Shown: positions 13,363-25,378, counted from the first letter of the stretch. The stretch is DNA of 64,000 nt from Siphlonurus alternatus (GCA_949825025.1 OX463779.1:33552203-33616202), one strand, 5' to 3'. A program made the numbers and translations. Notes: generated by a model not told the origin, from the sequence alone.

Positions 13363-13558
13363 TAATTGTGGAATAAAGTCACGAAAACTACAGACCGAGG
13401 ACTCACCGTGGTTGTCCCTAGTGTCGATTGGCTGCATCTGTGTCCTCCGTCACCTGGCCGGGGGTGCGTCCTTGCCTGATATGCTGGGAGTGCAGCGGCC
13501 AGACACGTTGGCAGGGAGATTGTCTGGTGGGTTCTCGTCTCCCTCTCCTCCTTCCTCA

Positions 13559-14054
13559 TCAAGCGAGGACGTCACTGAGATTGGACGCTGCATCAGACAC
13601 CGCCTCCTCGAGATTGTCACTCACATTACCTGTTGACACTGCACAAGACGGAATCAGCACATCATTGAAAAAAATTTAGTAATTTAGGTTTAATTTTCAA
13701 AAAAGGTGTAATATTTCTTTAACTTTATTTTGTCAAAAAGAGAAATGAATTATTAAGACTTGAGACTTTCTACTCTACAATTAATTTATCCTGTTTTTTT
13801 TTTTTTTTTTTTATTCCCCACAAACACATAATTCTGGGTTATATTATTTACAGTAATTTTTGATAAAACATTCTGTTTAATAGGTTAAATGCAAATGTTA
13901 CTCACCAACAGATCCCTCGATTGTCAGCGTGCCAGTCCGGAAATGGAGGAAGGGGGGGGGGGGGGGGAAGAGGGCGGCGGGGACAGGTTTGTCCACCTCA
14001 TTGTCCTCGCCCAGCACGGCCAGTCTCCACCCACCATCACCAACGATCGGCAAT
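13559..14054 (-). CDS. Unidentified two-exon coding fragment (last exons)
   Basis: On the minus strand a possible acceptor (TTTGGTCAG) precedes an open exon at 14054-13906 that ends at a GTGAGT donor. The next possible exon, 13638-13559, follows the acceptor CTTGTGCAG. Reading phase is kept across the junction (G + TG gives Val), and the frame ends at TGA (13561-13559). The peptide is acidic and serine-rich toward its end (EEAVSDAASNLSDVLA). A poly-proline stretch comes from a 16-base C run whose length may be misassembled. Beyond the stop, a second open acidic stretch (DEEGGEGDENPPDNL) at about 13560-13450 could be an alternative last exon. I do not recognise a family. The GC content and phase match suggest real coding sequence, but the start and upstream exons were not found. 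Confidence 0.3.
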
Positions 14055-14147
14055 CTGACCAAACAAGAGTCGTCACGTCACACCACACATCAGTACAGTA
14101 CTGTACTTCGGAATACACAGCTGCAGTACATAAATTATTATCGCCTC

Positions 14148-14273
14148 AGAATATAAGTGTTACATAAGCCATGAGGTTTTGATGCTTTATTGTTAATCTT
14201 ATGCTTTATATACAAAAGGTCCATAATGGCATCAAAACCTCGTGGTGGTTAATTTATATGACACTTATATCAC
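14148..14273. mobile_element. Short hairpin element (MITE-like)
   Basis: ATATAAGTGTTACATAA and CATGAGGTTTTGATGC at the left return inverted as GCATCAAAACCTCGTGG and TTATATGACACTTATAT at the right. The whole is about 126 bp. Confidence 0.65.
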
Positions 14274-15341
14274 GAAATATATAAATTTTTAGTAAAATAG
14301 AGTGAGCATGGAGTACAGTATGTAAGGACAGAAAAAATAAATAAAATTTGCAAAGCTGGGGAATAAAAATAATTACTTTATATGTCAAGTTTCAGTATAT
14401 TACTGTATTGTAAAAAATAACTCGAATAAAAACTACGTCCCAGCATTTGCTGAGGTGAGACTGAGGGAACCGTGGAAAGCCTTGGTAAGGACGGACACCT
14501 TTACATTTTATTACTGGAAGAACCACACACAAGTGCATCACTGCACTGGGTAGAAAACTAGATAAATTTACCCAAGGGAGGAATGTAACTTTTACTTGAA
14601 ACAGCAACTTATGCATATTACATGGTGATTAATAAGAGCATCATTATATGCATATATATAGGAGTAAATTGGACCTCTATATTATAGTAGTGTGTCTAAC
14701 AAACAATATTTAACAACATAACATAACCCTAATGAACTGACCTGCAAAGTTCTGCCGAGACGGTTAGGATTGGCAGCTTCGGTGAGTCAGCAGCTTGCTA
14801 GGAGCGCTGTGATTACAGGCGTACTTGGTCGGTTGTGCAAAATATTTGGCTCCACACGACAACAGACAAATTGAAGTACTGCAAACACGGGTGAGCACAA
14901 GGTGAGGTACAGTCACCGTGAGACAGTAGCAACTTCCAAGTGTTGCTCGGAACACAAATTTTCATCACACTAATTTTCTGCTATGAACCGTGAAGCCTTT
15001 TTTTTTCTTTTTGAATGAAAATAGTTAATTAATTCTTTATATAATATAGACCATTGAGAAATACATCCAAGCTTTACAAGATCACTGTGCATACATGATG
15101 TATGCATATCATATGCATAATATGCAAATGGAATATGCATACTTATCATATCAAATACTGTACAGTACAGTATGCATACCTATTTTTCAGTTGTGCATAC
15201 TGTAATCAGGACATTTAATGTATGCATACCGACTCTATATAACAATAAATTTTGCACCAATTTTTAATTGGCATCAGGCTAAAAATAAGACTAATTTTGC
15301 ATAAAATATTACCTCAAAAAAATCATATATATGCTTTGGGT
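14274..15341. other. Gene-poor stretch; possible unrecognised exons
   Basis: 14430-14620 and 14760-14960 are more GC-rich than their surroundings and carry possible splice signals, but no conserved peptide could be recognised. 15050-15240 is dense in TATGCATAC and TACAGTA words. Confidence 0.3.
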
Positions 15342-18107
15342 CTTTTTCAAGGAGGTGGCTACAGTCCCTGTAACAGGGACCGCAATTCTAGAACTTAGGC
15401 TCCCTGTATTGAAACTGCGCATGCGCGACTGAATGCATTTCCGGTACGTCATTTGTTGCATTGCAGGGACCGTAATTTTTGAAACTAGGATCCCTGTAGT
15501 CAATTTTAATAATAGGCCAAGTATAATAAAAGTTACAGGGAGCCAAGTGTTCGATCAATGCGGTCCCTGTAGTGAACTTGTAAAACGTGTTGTCATGAAA
15601 TAGATGCAGGGACTGTAATATCCCGAAGTTGCGGTCCCTGTAATCAAATTTTCTTAAAGAAACGCGGCAATACATACACACAGGGAGCGTAACATTCAAG
15701 TATTGCGGTCCCTGTAGTAAAAATTTCGTACTCTTATCTGGCCAAGTGTTATACAGGGACTCTAACAACCAAAAGTTACGGTCCCTGCAGCAATTATTTC
15801 TTTATGGACGCGGCAATAGAAACTACAGGGAGCGTAACATTCAAGTATTGCGGTCCCTGCAGTGAAAATTTCGTACTCTTATCTGGCCAAGTGTTATACA
15901 GGGACTCTAACAACCAAAAGTTACGGTCCCTGCAGCAATTATTTCTTTATGGACGCGGCAATAGAAACTACAGGGAGCGTAACATCCAAGTATTGCGGTC
16001 CCTGCAGTGAAAATTTCGTACTCTTATCTGGCCAAGTGTCATACAGGGACTCTTACAACCAAAAGTTACGGTCTCTGCAGCAATTATTTCTTTATGGACG
16101 CGGCAATAGAAACTACAGGGAGCGTAACATCTAAGTATTGCGGTCCCTGCAGTGAAAATTTCGTACTCTTATCTGGCCAAGTGTCATACAGGGACTCTTA
16201 CAACCAAAAGTTGCGGTCCCTGCAGCAATTATTTCTTTATGAACGCGGCAAGAGAAACTACAGGGAGCGTAACATTCAAGTATTGCGGTTCCTGCAGTGA
16301 AAATTTTATACTTTTTCTAGCAAAGTGCCATACAGGGACTCTAATTATACCCTTCATTATTATACCGTAACTTTTGGTTGTTAGAGTCCCTGTATATTAC
16401 TTTGCTAGAAAAGTACTAAATTTTCACTGCAGGGACCGCAATACTTGAATGTTACGCTCCCTGTAGTTTCTATTGCCGCGTCCATAAAGAAATAATTGCT
16501 GCAGAGACCGTAACTTTTGGTTGTAAGAGTCCCTGTATGACACTTGGCCAGATAGGAGTACGAAATTTTCACTGCAGGGACCGCAATACTTAGATGTTTC
16601 GCTCCCTGTAGTTTCTATTGCCGCGTCCATAAAGAAATAATTGCTGCAGGGACCGTAACTTTTGGTTGTTAGAGTCCCTGTATAACACTTTGCTAGATAA
16701 GAGTACAAAATTTTCACTGCAGGGACCGCAATACTTGAATGTTACGCTCCCTGTAGTTTCTATTGCCGCGTCCATAAAGAAATAATTGCTGCAGAGACCG
16801 TAACTTTTGGTTGTAAGAGTCCCTGTATGACACTTGGCCAGATAAGAGTACGAAATTTTTACTACAGGGACCGCAATACTTGAGTGTTACGCTCCCTGTA
16901 GTTTCTATTGCCGCGTCCATAAAGAAATAATTGCTGCAGGAACCGCAACTTTTGGTTGTTAGAGTCCCTGTATGGCACTTTGCTAGATAAGAGTACAAAA
17001 TTTTCACTGCAGGGACCGCAATACTTGAATGTTACGCTCCCTGTAGTTTCTATTGCCGCGTCCATAAAGAAATAATTGCTGCAGAGACCGTAACTTTTGG
17101 TTGTAAGAGTCCCTGTATGACACTTGGCCAGATAAGAGTACGAAATTTTCACTGCAGGGACCGCAATACTTGGATGTTACGCTCCCTGTAGTTTCTATTG
17201 CCGCGTCCATAAAGAAATAATTGCTGCAGGGACCGTAACTTTTGGTTGTTAGAGTCCCTGTATAACACTTGGCCAGATAAAAGTACGAAATTTTCACTGC
17301 AGGGACCGCAATACTTGAATGTTACGCTCCCTGTAGTTTCTATTGCCGCGTCCATAAAGAAATAATTGCTGCAGGGACCGTAACTTTTGGTTGTTAGAGT
17401 CCCTGTATAACACTTGGCCAGATAAAAGTACGAAATTTTCACTGCAGGGACCGCAATACTTGAATGTTACGCTCCCTGTAGTTTCTATTGCCGCGTCCAT
17501 AAAGAAATAATTGCTGCAGGGACCGTAACTTTTGGTTGTTAGAGTCCCTGTATAACACTTGGCCAGATAAGAGTACGAAATTTTCACTGCAGGGACCGCA
17601 ATACTTGAATGTTACGCTCCCTGTAGTTTCTATTGCCGCGTCCATAAAGAAATAATTGCTGCAGGGACCGTAACTTTTGGTTGTTAGAGTCCCTGTATAA
17701 CACTTGGCCAGATAAGAGTACGAAATTTTTACTACAGGGACCGCAATACTTGAATGTTGCGCTCCCTGTGTGTATGTATTGCCGCGTTTCTTTAAGAAAA
17801 TTTGATTACAGGGACCGCAACTTCGGGATATTACAGTCCCTGCATCTATTTCATGACAACACGTTTTACAAGTTCACTACAGGGACCGCATTGATCGAAC
17901 ACTTGGCTCCCTGTAACTTTTATTATACTTGGCCTATTATTAAAATTGACTACAGGGATCCTAGTTTCAAAAATTACGGTCCCTGCAATGCAACAAATGA
18001 CGTACCGGAAATGCATTCAGTCGCGCATGCGCAGTTTCAATACAGGGAGCCTATGTTCTAGAATTGCAGTCCCTGTTACAGGGACTGTAGCCACCTCCCT
18101 TTTTCAA
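15342..18107. mobile_element. Foldback-type transposon with 9-bp target duplication
   Basis: The element spans 15351-18098 (2748 bp). It starts GGAGGTGGCTACAGTCCCTG and ends with the inverted copy. The nine bases CTTTTTCAA directly precede it (15342-15350) and directly follow it (18099-18107). Left arm (15351 to about 16345) and right arm (about 16372-18098) are inverted copies meeting at a short AT-rich centre. Each arm has unique-looking outer sequence and an inner array of a 145-bp unit, with about four units in the left arm and about eight or nine in the right. The 145-bp unit equals 48 codons plus one base, so staggered open frames of about 97 residues appear and are artefacts. No transposase is present. 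A 9-bp duplication with long, internally repetitive arms resembles Drosophila Foldback and some Mutator-like elements; the superfamily is inference. Confidence 0.93.
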
Positions 18108-19070
18108 CGCCGACTTTTCGCTCTTGAGTGAAAAGAAATTCTTGGGTAAGTTGGGTTCAAATCATGAAAAAGGGAAAGCTCAAATCATGAAGAGCTTACA
18201 TTACACACAAAAGGGACGCTGTACGTCACTGAACTCACCGTAAAGCGTTTGCACGGAACTCATAATAATTATCGTATTCAGTATTCACTGCAATTCACCA
18301 ACACGAGTTCCAACTGCCATATTGTTTTTCACGTTTGAATAAAAAAAAAAGTGAATGACGGAAACCGCATACCGCGGAAAAAGACGAAAAACACCGAAAT
18401 CAGCCGAAAAGGTAAAATCGTAAAATCACACTATCAAATAAGGCGGGAATTTTAAAGAGCAATTGCACCGATTTGCACGGATAAATTATACACGTGGTAA
18501 TTAAATACAGATAATAAAAATTAAAACAATTAATTTAATTATGCATCGATATCTATAAGGTGTTATGAAAATTATTAAACGAGAGGCTGCGTCGATACAT
18601 AATAATTATAATATTATATATATTATTATTTCTCTCTGTATATATCGATATCGACTTAATTGTATACCTTAATTGACCTCTATATATTATATACATATAT
18701 AATATATATGGGCTCTTAAATCTATATTTGACGCAATTAATTATGGTGTCGTTGTATAATAAATCCATACATGTATACATATATTTATAGAGTAATAATT
18801 TCCGACTGTTAAATTGGTCGTTAATTAAGTGTCTCGATCGTGTTGCATAATAAAATGAATAATATAATTATATATTATTTATACATTTTTTTAATTTTTA
18901 TAAATTTAAGTTTTTTTTAGCCTCTTAATTAATTGTTTGCAAATTGTTGCATATTATATAGTAAAATAGTGAATTGCCTCAACTTAATGGATTAAATTGT
19001 CCCTCGTTGCTACAAAATTCTTGTTTTATAATTTTGTTTCAAAAGGGTTTTTTTTTTTACTGGAACTAAA
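18108..19070. other. Gene-free stretch
   Basis: The first 300 bases have CpGs and moderate complexity, but no supported exon. From 18470 the sequence is AT-rich with TATA runs. Confidence 0.4.
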
Positions 19071-19074
19071 ACAG

Positions 19075-19600
19075 CCCATCGTCATTGCTGTGTTTTTTTT
19101 TGCAAATTTTTAATTGAGTGTTGTTGCAAAAGTGTTTTTTTTTTTTTTTTGTTGGAACTAAAAAAGTCCGTCATAGCTATATATGTTTTTGGCAAATTTT
19201 TTTGATGAGTGTTGATGCAAAAGAGTTGCTTTTTGTTGTAACTAAAACAGTCGTCATTGCTGTGGTTTTGGCTAAATTTTAGTTGAGTGTTGTTGCAAAA
19301 GAGTTGCTTTTTGTTGCACAATAACAAACCATCATTGCCGTGGTTTTCGCAAATTTTTAGTTGAGTGTTGTTGCAAAAGAGTTGCTTTATGTTGTAATTA
19401 CAGCAGTACATCATTGCTGTGGTTTTCACAAATTTTTAGTTGAGTGTTGTTGCAAAAGGGTTGCTTTTTGTTGGACTGAAGACAGCCCATCATTGCTGTG
19501 GTTTTGGCAAGTTTTTAGTTAAGTGTTGTTATAAAGAGTTGTTTTTTGTTGGCAACAACAGGGTCTCTTATTGCTACAAACTATAGTTGAGTTTTGTTGC
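19075..19600. repeat. About 60-bp tandem repeat (GAGTGTTGTTGCAAAAGAGTT)
   Basis: GTTGAGTGTTGTTGCAAAAG followed by TTGCTTTTTGTTG and CATTGCTGTGGTTTT recurs about eight times with small length changes. Several copies carry long T runs. Open frames on the minus strand here are repeat artefacts. Confidence 0.85.
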
Positions 19601-20899
19601 AAGGGTGTTGTCATATGTTGAAACAAATTATGCCCAACTTTTGTTGAATTCTGTTATATCACATTGCATTTCTCCATTTAACACTTTTGTTGACATGCAT
19701 TGGGTTACATTGTTTTTAAATTAAAATCTGCAGTTAGAAGAAGATAAAATCCTTTGAAAAAGAGGGCTCAGAGGTTAAGTTAATTGAAGTTGCTTTGGAT
19801 TGATTTTAAAATGACATTTTTCTTTTGTGTTGAGTTGCTCCGAGTTTGAAAAATGCCTTGTTTGCCAAAGTTTAATTATGTTGGATGCTTCAAAGTTAAT
19901 ATTGGATATTTTATGTTAGTTTACATTGTGGGAAAGTACATTTATAATTGGGTTATAATGTGTTATTTTTATTTTCGTTAATCTGAGATACATTGTGTTG
20001 TAATGAGTTGTCTATTTCGAGTTGTAGGGAGTTAAAAGGTTGTCATCCAACTGTTTTAGTTAAAGTGAATTTGAATATGTTGTGCGTAAAAATCAAGATT
20101 GGAGAATATTCTGTTCTCAGTTTGAATGAGTTAAAATTCTAGAAAAAAAGCAACTAAAGTCAGCAATATTTTAGTGTGGGATAAGCAAACAGCCAAATTT
20201 TTACTTTATTGCCCATTACTGCCTCTACAGGAAAAACTTTGAACTAAAAGGAATCTGCGGCATCAATGGCGCTGAATTTTGAAGGGTCTATTTAATTTCA
20301 TGTCGCAATGTTTTTACCTAAAATGATGCCACTTGCAATGATACAGCTACTCATGAAGCATTTAAATAACGCATTAAGTACTAACAAATATTATTAAAAT
20401 TTAATTCTTTTCAAAAAACATCACATTAAAGATAAATCATGGAAATAACATAATTATGTTTTATCCCATAAGGATACATGCATTTTTTATTTGCTATTTC
20501 CAAATTTTACAAACCCCGTCACTTAATTTATGTTTATAAAATGTGAATGATATTAAAAACTGAAGGTAATGTGATGAATTTCAATGCTCTAGCTGCTTCA
20601 CAAATTATTAAAAGGAGATCGTTTTGTATTTTTGGAATATAACATATAATTCTTGAAGAGTTTTCTACAATGCACAGACCAGGTTGAAATGCTTCCTAAC
20701 AGAATTTTACAACTTATTTATTACGAAGGGGACAAATGTGAATTTTATATCAAACGATTCCTCATAAAATTCTCTAAAACTAATACTCGAAACTTTTTTC
20801 TTGTCAATTTGACTGAAAAAAGATATCAGCAAAATTTGTCCGTCTTCTAGCGAAAGGGTTAACGAAAGGGTTAAATTCGCGCCAAATTCCTTATACAGC
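19601..20899. other. Gene-free AT-rich stretch
   Basis: Rich in GTTG and TTTAG words near 19650-20170. Between 20400 and 20880 there is only AT-rich DNA and a short frame without coding character. Confidence 0.4.
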
Positions 20900-21660
20900 T
20901 GTTCGATAGAAGATGCTCACTTGAGCTCATGATACAACTATAAGACTTGAGCTGATTTTATTGCAAATATAATGTTTTTCTCTATTTCTTCTGATCAGTG
21001 AGATAAAAATAACAAGATCTAGAATGGTAAAATTGTGAGTAAATAATTTTTTGTAGGAAGGAATGTGTATTTGTACGATAATTTTGCTACTGAAGTTCAC
21101 GTTGCTGTGCAGTGTTCGATCGGCAATGACCACATGCTGATTTTATTACAAATATAATGTTCTTCTCCATTTTTTATGACCAGTGAATAATAATAACAAG
21201 AAATGGAATGATATTATAAGTGAGTATATAGTTTTTTGTTGGAAAAAATACGTATTTCTACTGCAATTTTGCTTTTGAAGTTCACGTTACTGTGCAGTGT
21301 TCGATGGACGATGGCCACTTGAACTGATTTATTGCAAATATAATGTTTTCCTCCATTTCTTTTGATCAGTGAATGTAAATAACATTAACTGGAATGGTAT
21401 AATTGGTGAGTAAAAGATTTTTTTCTAGGAAGAAATGTGTATTTGTACGATAATTTTGCTACTGAAGTTGACCCACGTTGCCGTGCAGTGTTCGAGCGAC
21501 AATGACCACATGCTGATTTTATTACAAATATAATGTTTTTCTCCACTTTTTCTGACCAGTGAATGGTAATAACAAGAACTGGAATGATATTATATGAGAG
21601 TATATAGTTTTTGTTGGAGAAAATACGTATTTCTACTGGAATTTGCTTTTGAAGTTTACA
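20900..21660. repeat. 187-bp tandem repeat with alternating A and B units
   Basis: CTGATTTTATTGCAAATATAATG recurs (with variants) near 20951, 21137, 21326 and 21512, a step of about 187 bp. Units 1 and 3 share GATCAGTGA and TTGTACGATAATTTTGCTAC. Units 2 and 4 share GACCAGTGAAT, TAGTTTTT and AATACGTATTTCTAC. This is a dimeric higher-order repeat of about 375 bp, present twice. Confidence 0.85.
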
Positions 21661-22560
21661 TTATGCATACTGTATGCATATGCATATACTGTGCCAATCG
21701 AGTGCATATAATACAGTACATATTATGCATTGTATGCATATACTGTATGTATGCACAATTATGCATAATTATATACAGTACGTACCTCCTGTATGAATGA
21801 TACTGTAGATTGTAGAGTATTGTAATTATGCATTCTGTGTATCATACTGAACATATTTATACACTTAAGAGTTAATTGCTCTATATAGTATATGATATGC
21901 ATACTGCATGTACAGCAAATAAGATTATAATTAAAGTCATTTGCATAATTTTGTGCCATGAGAATCAAGCAACTTCTGTGTATATGCATACGAAGCATGA
22001 AAGCACAGGATAAGTTGCCATTAGACGTTGTCGTTTTTAAAGTATGCAAACTGTAATGTACTGTATATACCAATTAGCAAGGAAAAATTATCCTGTTGCT
22101 TAAAAAGAGGGAAGGGCATCAAAGTTTTATATTTTATTGATTACTGATGCCAACAGCTCTGACGACTCATCCAGTGACTGGTACATGGCTCTCGCCAAGC
22201 AGCTTATTGACTCTATCTTTAGCATTCTTTCGTTCAGTCATCAAAATTCAATACCTTGATTAATTACCATTCTTTCATAACCATATTCCTTTAATAGAAA
22301 ATAAAAAGCATGGGAAGAACAATGAAAATTACACTGGTAATTTTAAAAATTTTTCATTACAGTAACTGTACAGTTGACCTTTTAAATTTTAAATAACACA
22401 ACATGACTTTCCCCCCCCCCCCCCTCTTGTCATGCAGTCTTATTTTAATGATAATTTTCTACATAAATTAATTTTATGACTGCAGTATTACAGTGAATGT
22501 TGTCGGTCAATAAGGAAAGTGTTTCTGTTCTCGGCCAGTGGATTAACTCTCATGTTTCCT
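21661..22560. other. TATGCATA-rich tract and an isolated exon-like patch
   Basis: 21660-22070 is dense in ATGCATA and TACTGTA words. At about 22150-22235 an open plus-strand patch encodes SSDWYMALAKQLIDSIFSI. It loosely resembles HEAT-repeat proteins such as condensin D2, but has no clear donor and ends in a stop, so I cannot call it a gene. A 14-base C run lies near 22410. Confidence 0.3.
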
Positions 22561-22566
22561 CCGCAG

Positions 22567-24699
22567 TACCTGTGTGATACATCCCAGGCCGTCAAGTGTT
22601 GGTGCCCCGAGTTGATTGGTCGACTGCTGCCCGTGGAGAGGGCAAAAGACTCCGCTCAGCCTACTCTTTGCCTCATCGGCAACCACACCTACTACCAGTA
22701 GCCCAGAGTTCGTAGCGCAGCTTTCAGAGCCATGGTGAGGAGACACGTAGTGATGAGATTAAGATTTGCAGCCTATATACCGTATACCAAAGAGGGTCTT
22801 AAAAGTAAGCATTATATCAGCAACAATGTGTATTGAATTTGAGGAGTGAATTTAGGACAGTCAATGCTGTTTCTGTTATCATTCATATCTTGATGCCAAA
22901 CATCTTTTATGATGTCACTCATAAGGCCTGTAAATAGACATTTTTCAAACCCTCTTATGTAAAAATTGACTAAAATTTTAGAGAGTTTAATTGAAAATCT
23001 TAATAAATATTCCTACATGGTGGACGTTTTTTATTTCCAATTAAACTCAGGTTCCAATGTTTATCAACAGATTGTGCTACACGAGCGAGGGACTCGAGGG
23101 TTTCAGTTGGATGCTGCCCTCTACTCGGAGGTCTGTGTGGCCTTGAAGGATGATTATGAGATTGTTCGCTATGGAGCTCATTTGTGTCCTATAAGCCATT
23201 ACCTACCTTCACAAGTAAAAGTGGCTTCTTTAATTTGTGTTATTTTTTGACAGCATACCAACAATTTTATCATTAACAAAAAAAAAAAAAAAAAGTTTGT
23301 TGAAAATTTGCATCAGTTTCTTCTTCCTTAATTGTGTCTCTATTTTCTTGAAATCTTTAATGAAAGAAATGTAATAGGTGGAAGATCACTTCCAAATAAT
23401 TAAAAATTAAATTATGAAATGTCTTTACCATATCGTCCCTGTCTGCACTAATGAGTTATCTTAGTTATCTGCTATATCAGGTAATGCAATCATGAGCTGT
23501 AAATCAGTATAAAATAAAGCTCATTGTTGCGCTCAACTGAAATAGCAGATGGCTCATTATTGCAACAAAATCATGGTAGGCATATAACTCATTATTACGG
23601 ACGAGGGACGATCAGCAACATAGTATATACTGTAAATTAGAATAGTGACGTCAATCTTAATGTATCTGATGCTTTTATATCGCAGAGAATAACTAACTTG
23701 TGGCTCCTGCAGCATCCTGGTCCTGTCTGGGAGAAACCAGCAGATCCGTCTGGCCGATGATGCATTCGGCAAGCTAAGCAGCTGCATCAACGACCTGTCG
23801 CTCCACGTGCGAGTGCATGCTGCCAAACTGCTGGGCAAGACGGGGGAGGTCTCGTCAAAGCCAAGTTCCTGCAGCAGTCCTTGGACAAAAAGCTCATGTC
23901 AAACATGAGGGTGAGCTTGTAGATATCACAGCAGAAACACCATATGCAATTAATTGCTATACACCTCGGGACAGTACGCACTTTACTCCTGCCTCACTTG
24001 CTAGAGCTGCAGTTTCAAGAGACAAAGATTTGCAGATTTGCAATTTTGGGGTAGTTAAGAAGAGCTTTCAGTCTATCAATATCAAAAGAATTTTAGTTCA
24101 TGTCTCCGTAGACTGTGTGGTAACACCCACAAACAATGCAAGAGTAAAGTTTGTGTGTTCAGGGGTGTACAATAGAATATTGTACTTCTTTTAACTTTAA
24201 ACCTGTTTTATTTTATTAGTAAATAATTTTGCTCTGATATTTTTTTCTAACATTTTTTTTTTATTTTTTCATTGTTTTGTTTTATTGTTTTGGACAACCT
24301 GCATAGAAAATTTTTACTGCAGAAATGAATAGAGGGGAATAGAGGGCACAAAATTATGCTACTTTGAATTTTTTCAGTGTTTTTTTTTTTTTTTTTTTTT
24401 TTATATAATTTAATATTCAATTAATTATATTGGCATTAGAAAACTCTCACGTTGCCAGTTCAAATAATCAATCAATCCCTCTCTGGTTACAGAGGTGCGG
24501 AGTGTGTCTGTGGATGCACCTGTGCCTGCTTGCACTGAGTGACTTCAACTTTGTCACCCTATCGCTGGACTTCCTGGTGGACATGTTCAACGACGAGATC
24601 GAGGAGGTTCGTCTGAAGGCCATCAACAGTCTCACCAGAATCAGCGGCTCCATCGTGTTCAGAGAGGACTAGCTGGAGACCATCCTGGGGGCCTTGGAG
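22567..24699 (+). pseudogene. INTS4: Broken copy of Integrator complex subunit 4
   Basis: Four exon-like blocks in order match the HEAT-repeat part of INTS4, a scaffold of the Integrator RNA 3'-end cleavage module in the nucleus. They are 22567-22734 (DTSQAV to PRVRSAAFRAM), 23071-23214 (LHERG and DDYEIVR), 23713-23910 (IRLADDAFGKL and FLQQSLDKKLMS) and 24493-24699 ([20 protein letters not shown], then LETILGALE). Each keeps consensus AG and GT borders, so this is not a retrocopy. Lesions: in-frame TAG at 22699-22701; a one-base shift near 23845-23860 between VSS and FLQQ; a one-base shift near 24518; and TAG at 24670-24672, where the animal protein I remember has Gln. The segment expected between the last two blocks is missing, and neither the start of the gene nor any later exon was found. 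An unprocessed, partially duplicated pseudogene fits best. Sequencing errors could explain some lesions but not the missing parts. Confidence 0.82.
24290..24400. mobile_element. Solo end of a TA-type foldback MITE
   Basis: TGGACAACCTGCATAGAAAA, then GCAGAAATGAATAGAGGG and AAATTATGCTACTTTGAATT, match the left end of the elements at 38472 and 40899. The copy stops at a run of over 20 T, so only one arm remains. It lies between two exon blocks of the INTS4 pseudogene. Confidence 0.75.
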
Positions 24700-25032
24700 G
24701 TGAGCAATAAGTTGTAAATAAGTCCTAGATTTCTAACACTAAAAATTTTACATTACAGTTCTAATATCATGTGGCAAATTTTAAAACAATTTTTTACTGT
24801 GAATACTTAAAAATACTTAAGCGATTGACCTCAGTTATTTCGGAGTAAAAAGAAATTTCTTCTGACGGAATCAAATAAAATAAATTTTAAAAATTCAAGA
24901 AATTAGCTCAACGACTTTAATATTGCTACAGTTGTGCTTTAATAAAGATTTAACATTTTAAAATTCAGAGCTTCATGAACTTTTGTGAAAAGTATTATTC
25001 TGAATTCCGTAGCCATGCATCACTTCAGAATA

Positions 25033-25378
25033 TTAAAGGCATACAGGCCTCAAAATACAAATTAGACAGTCACCAAGTGGGTTTAGAGTAAATAATCAAC
25101 ATTCGCATCATTTTTTTCCACGCGTGATGCATCCGTGCGAAGTCGCAGTTCAAATTAAGAAATTTAGTCCTTGATGACGTCATGAAGTCCTTGATGACGT
25201 CACAACTCAATGCTAATCGGTGCTAGCTGTGAGTTGTGACGTCAGCAAGGACTTTCTTTGTAGCGCGACTTCGCACAGACGCACCACGCGCATGTAAAAA
25301 TAATACGAATGTTTATTATAAACTCGAGCAACACTTAATGTCTGTCTAATTTGTAATTTGAGGCATGTATCCCTTTAA
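25033..25378. mobile_element. TTAA-flanked palindromic MITE, copy 1
   Basis: The element (25037-25374) is bounded by TTAA on both sides. Its ends are inverted repeats: AGGCATACAGGCCTCAAAAT at the left and the inverted form of AGGGATACATGCCTCAAATT at the right, continuing through ACAAATTAGACAG. The two halves are inverted copies, with TTGATGACGTCA words near the centre. A second copy of the family lies at 56803-57106. TTAA duplication points to piggyBac-type mobilisation, although a TA target cannot be excluded because the ends are AT-symmetric. Confidence 0.85.

Noticed and set aside
15800..17650. Chain of about 97-residue open frames on both strands
   Set aside because: They are staggered by the 145-bp repeat unit of the Foldback element, appear on both arms and have no independent coding signal.
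15351..18098. CRISPR-like alternation of short repeats and spacers
   Set aside because: The spacers are themselves repeated, the block is a palindrome with a target duplication, and the genome is eukaryotic.
7853..20200. A single 12-kb element with ends at 7860 and 20190
   Set aside because: Only about 30 loosely matching inverted bases were found at the two ends, the repeats inside differ, and there is no clear target duplication.
23817..24194. 125-codon plus-strand frame
   Set aside because: It is the wrong frame of an INTS4 pseudogene block running into intron sequence.
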